Below, in pieces: positions 4,980 through 5,102 of a DNA stretch of 5,102 nt (position 1 is the stretch's first letter; the number at the start of each line of letters is the position of its first letter). The stretch is taken from positions 1 to 5,102 of the forward strand of contig JAQCHM010000267.1 in NCBI GenBank assembly GCA_027730885.1. The letters are read 5' to 3'. The position numbers were made by a program, and so were the translations under genes. The DNA comes from Actinomycetota bacterium. Its GTDB lineage: Bacteria; Actinomycetota; Acidimicrobiia; Acidimicrobiales; SZUA-35. The notes below the pieces were generated by a model that was not told where the DNA came from, did no database searches, and worked only from the letters and a program-made list of their open reading frames with translations.

Positions 4980-5102
4980 AGTTCTCGACGGGTGGGTCGG
5001 ACCAGGCGCCGTGGATCGAGTTCGGCTCGCCAGCGCAGACCCCAGCCGAGCCGCTGGTAGACGTGGCGGATCACAGCAGCAGCCGCCTCGTTCGCCGTAG
5101 CG
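4967..5102 (-). CDS. C-terminal end of an unidentified protein (partial)
   Basis: An open frame enters from the right edge and ends at TGA (4969-4967), giving the last 44 residues: it begins ATANEAAAAVIRHVYQRLGW and ends PTRRELSPT. The end is Arg-, Trp- and Ala-rich with no recognisable motif, so no function is assigned. Its stop falls inside the loop of the hairpin that also ends the converging DUF3040 gene, the arrangement expected for tail-to-tail genes, and plus-strand readings from local starts in this stretch meet stops quickly. A second minus-strand frame also stays open here, so the frame choice rests mainly on the placement of the stop at the hairpin. Confidence 0.5.
   Translation of the reverse strand, partial: ATANEAAAAVIRHVYQRLGWGLRWRAELDPRRLVRPTRRELSPT

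Overview
This is a high-GC window with the coding style of an actinomycete. The evidence is GTG starts on several genes, an OmpR/MtrA-type two-component pair, a DUF3040 membrane protein (a family largely confined to Actinomycetota) and a DinB with an actinobacterial-type C-terminal tail. Acidimicrobiia or a related lineage is my inference and is not proven by the sequence. No rRNA, tRNA, CRISPR array, insertion sequence or phage gene is visible. It reads as ordinary chromosomal backbone with some small-scale oddities.

Left half, minus strand, in transcription order from about 2549 down to 1: a small two-helix membrane protein (2549-2196), an inositol-monophosphatase family enzyme (2199-1357) that overlaps it by 4 bp, a 77-bp gap, an OmpR-family response regulator (1279-596), and the N-terminal part of its partner sensor histidine kinase (583-1, cut by the window edge). 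The kinase's extracytoplasmic part holds a Ser/Thr/Pro-rich stretch with a perfect 3 x 15 bp tandem repeat. The last three genes of this strand all start with GTG.

Right half, plus strand: a Nudix hydrolase (2576-3094) and DNA polymerase IV, dinB (3114-4400), form a tight pair whose junction carries a 23-bp-period duplication. A 204-bp intergenic region follows, with a degenerate T-rich repeat and two inverted repeats, then the DUF3040 protein (4605-4952). A strong hairpin at 4955-4979 separates it from a convergent minus-strand gene seen only as its last 44 codons.

The two halves diverge from a gap of only about 20-26 bp centred on the palindrome CCTAGG, which offers a -10-like TAnnnT hexamer in each direction. 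Functionally the minus-strand block combines envelope signalling with a phosphatase. The plus-strand pair combines a possible nucleotide-pool or nucleotide-derivative hydrolase with an error-prone translesion polymerase. I see no clear new multi-gene system. The points most worth a second look are the back-to-back promoter, the duplicated nudix/dinB junction, the repeat-bearing linkers in the kinase and in DinB, and the structured region ahead of the DUF3040 gene.
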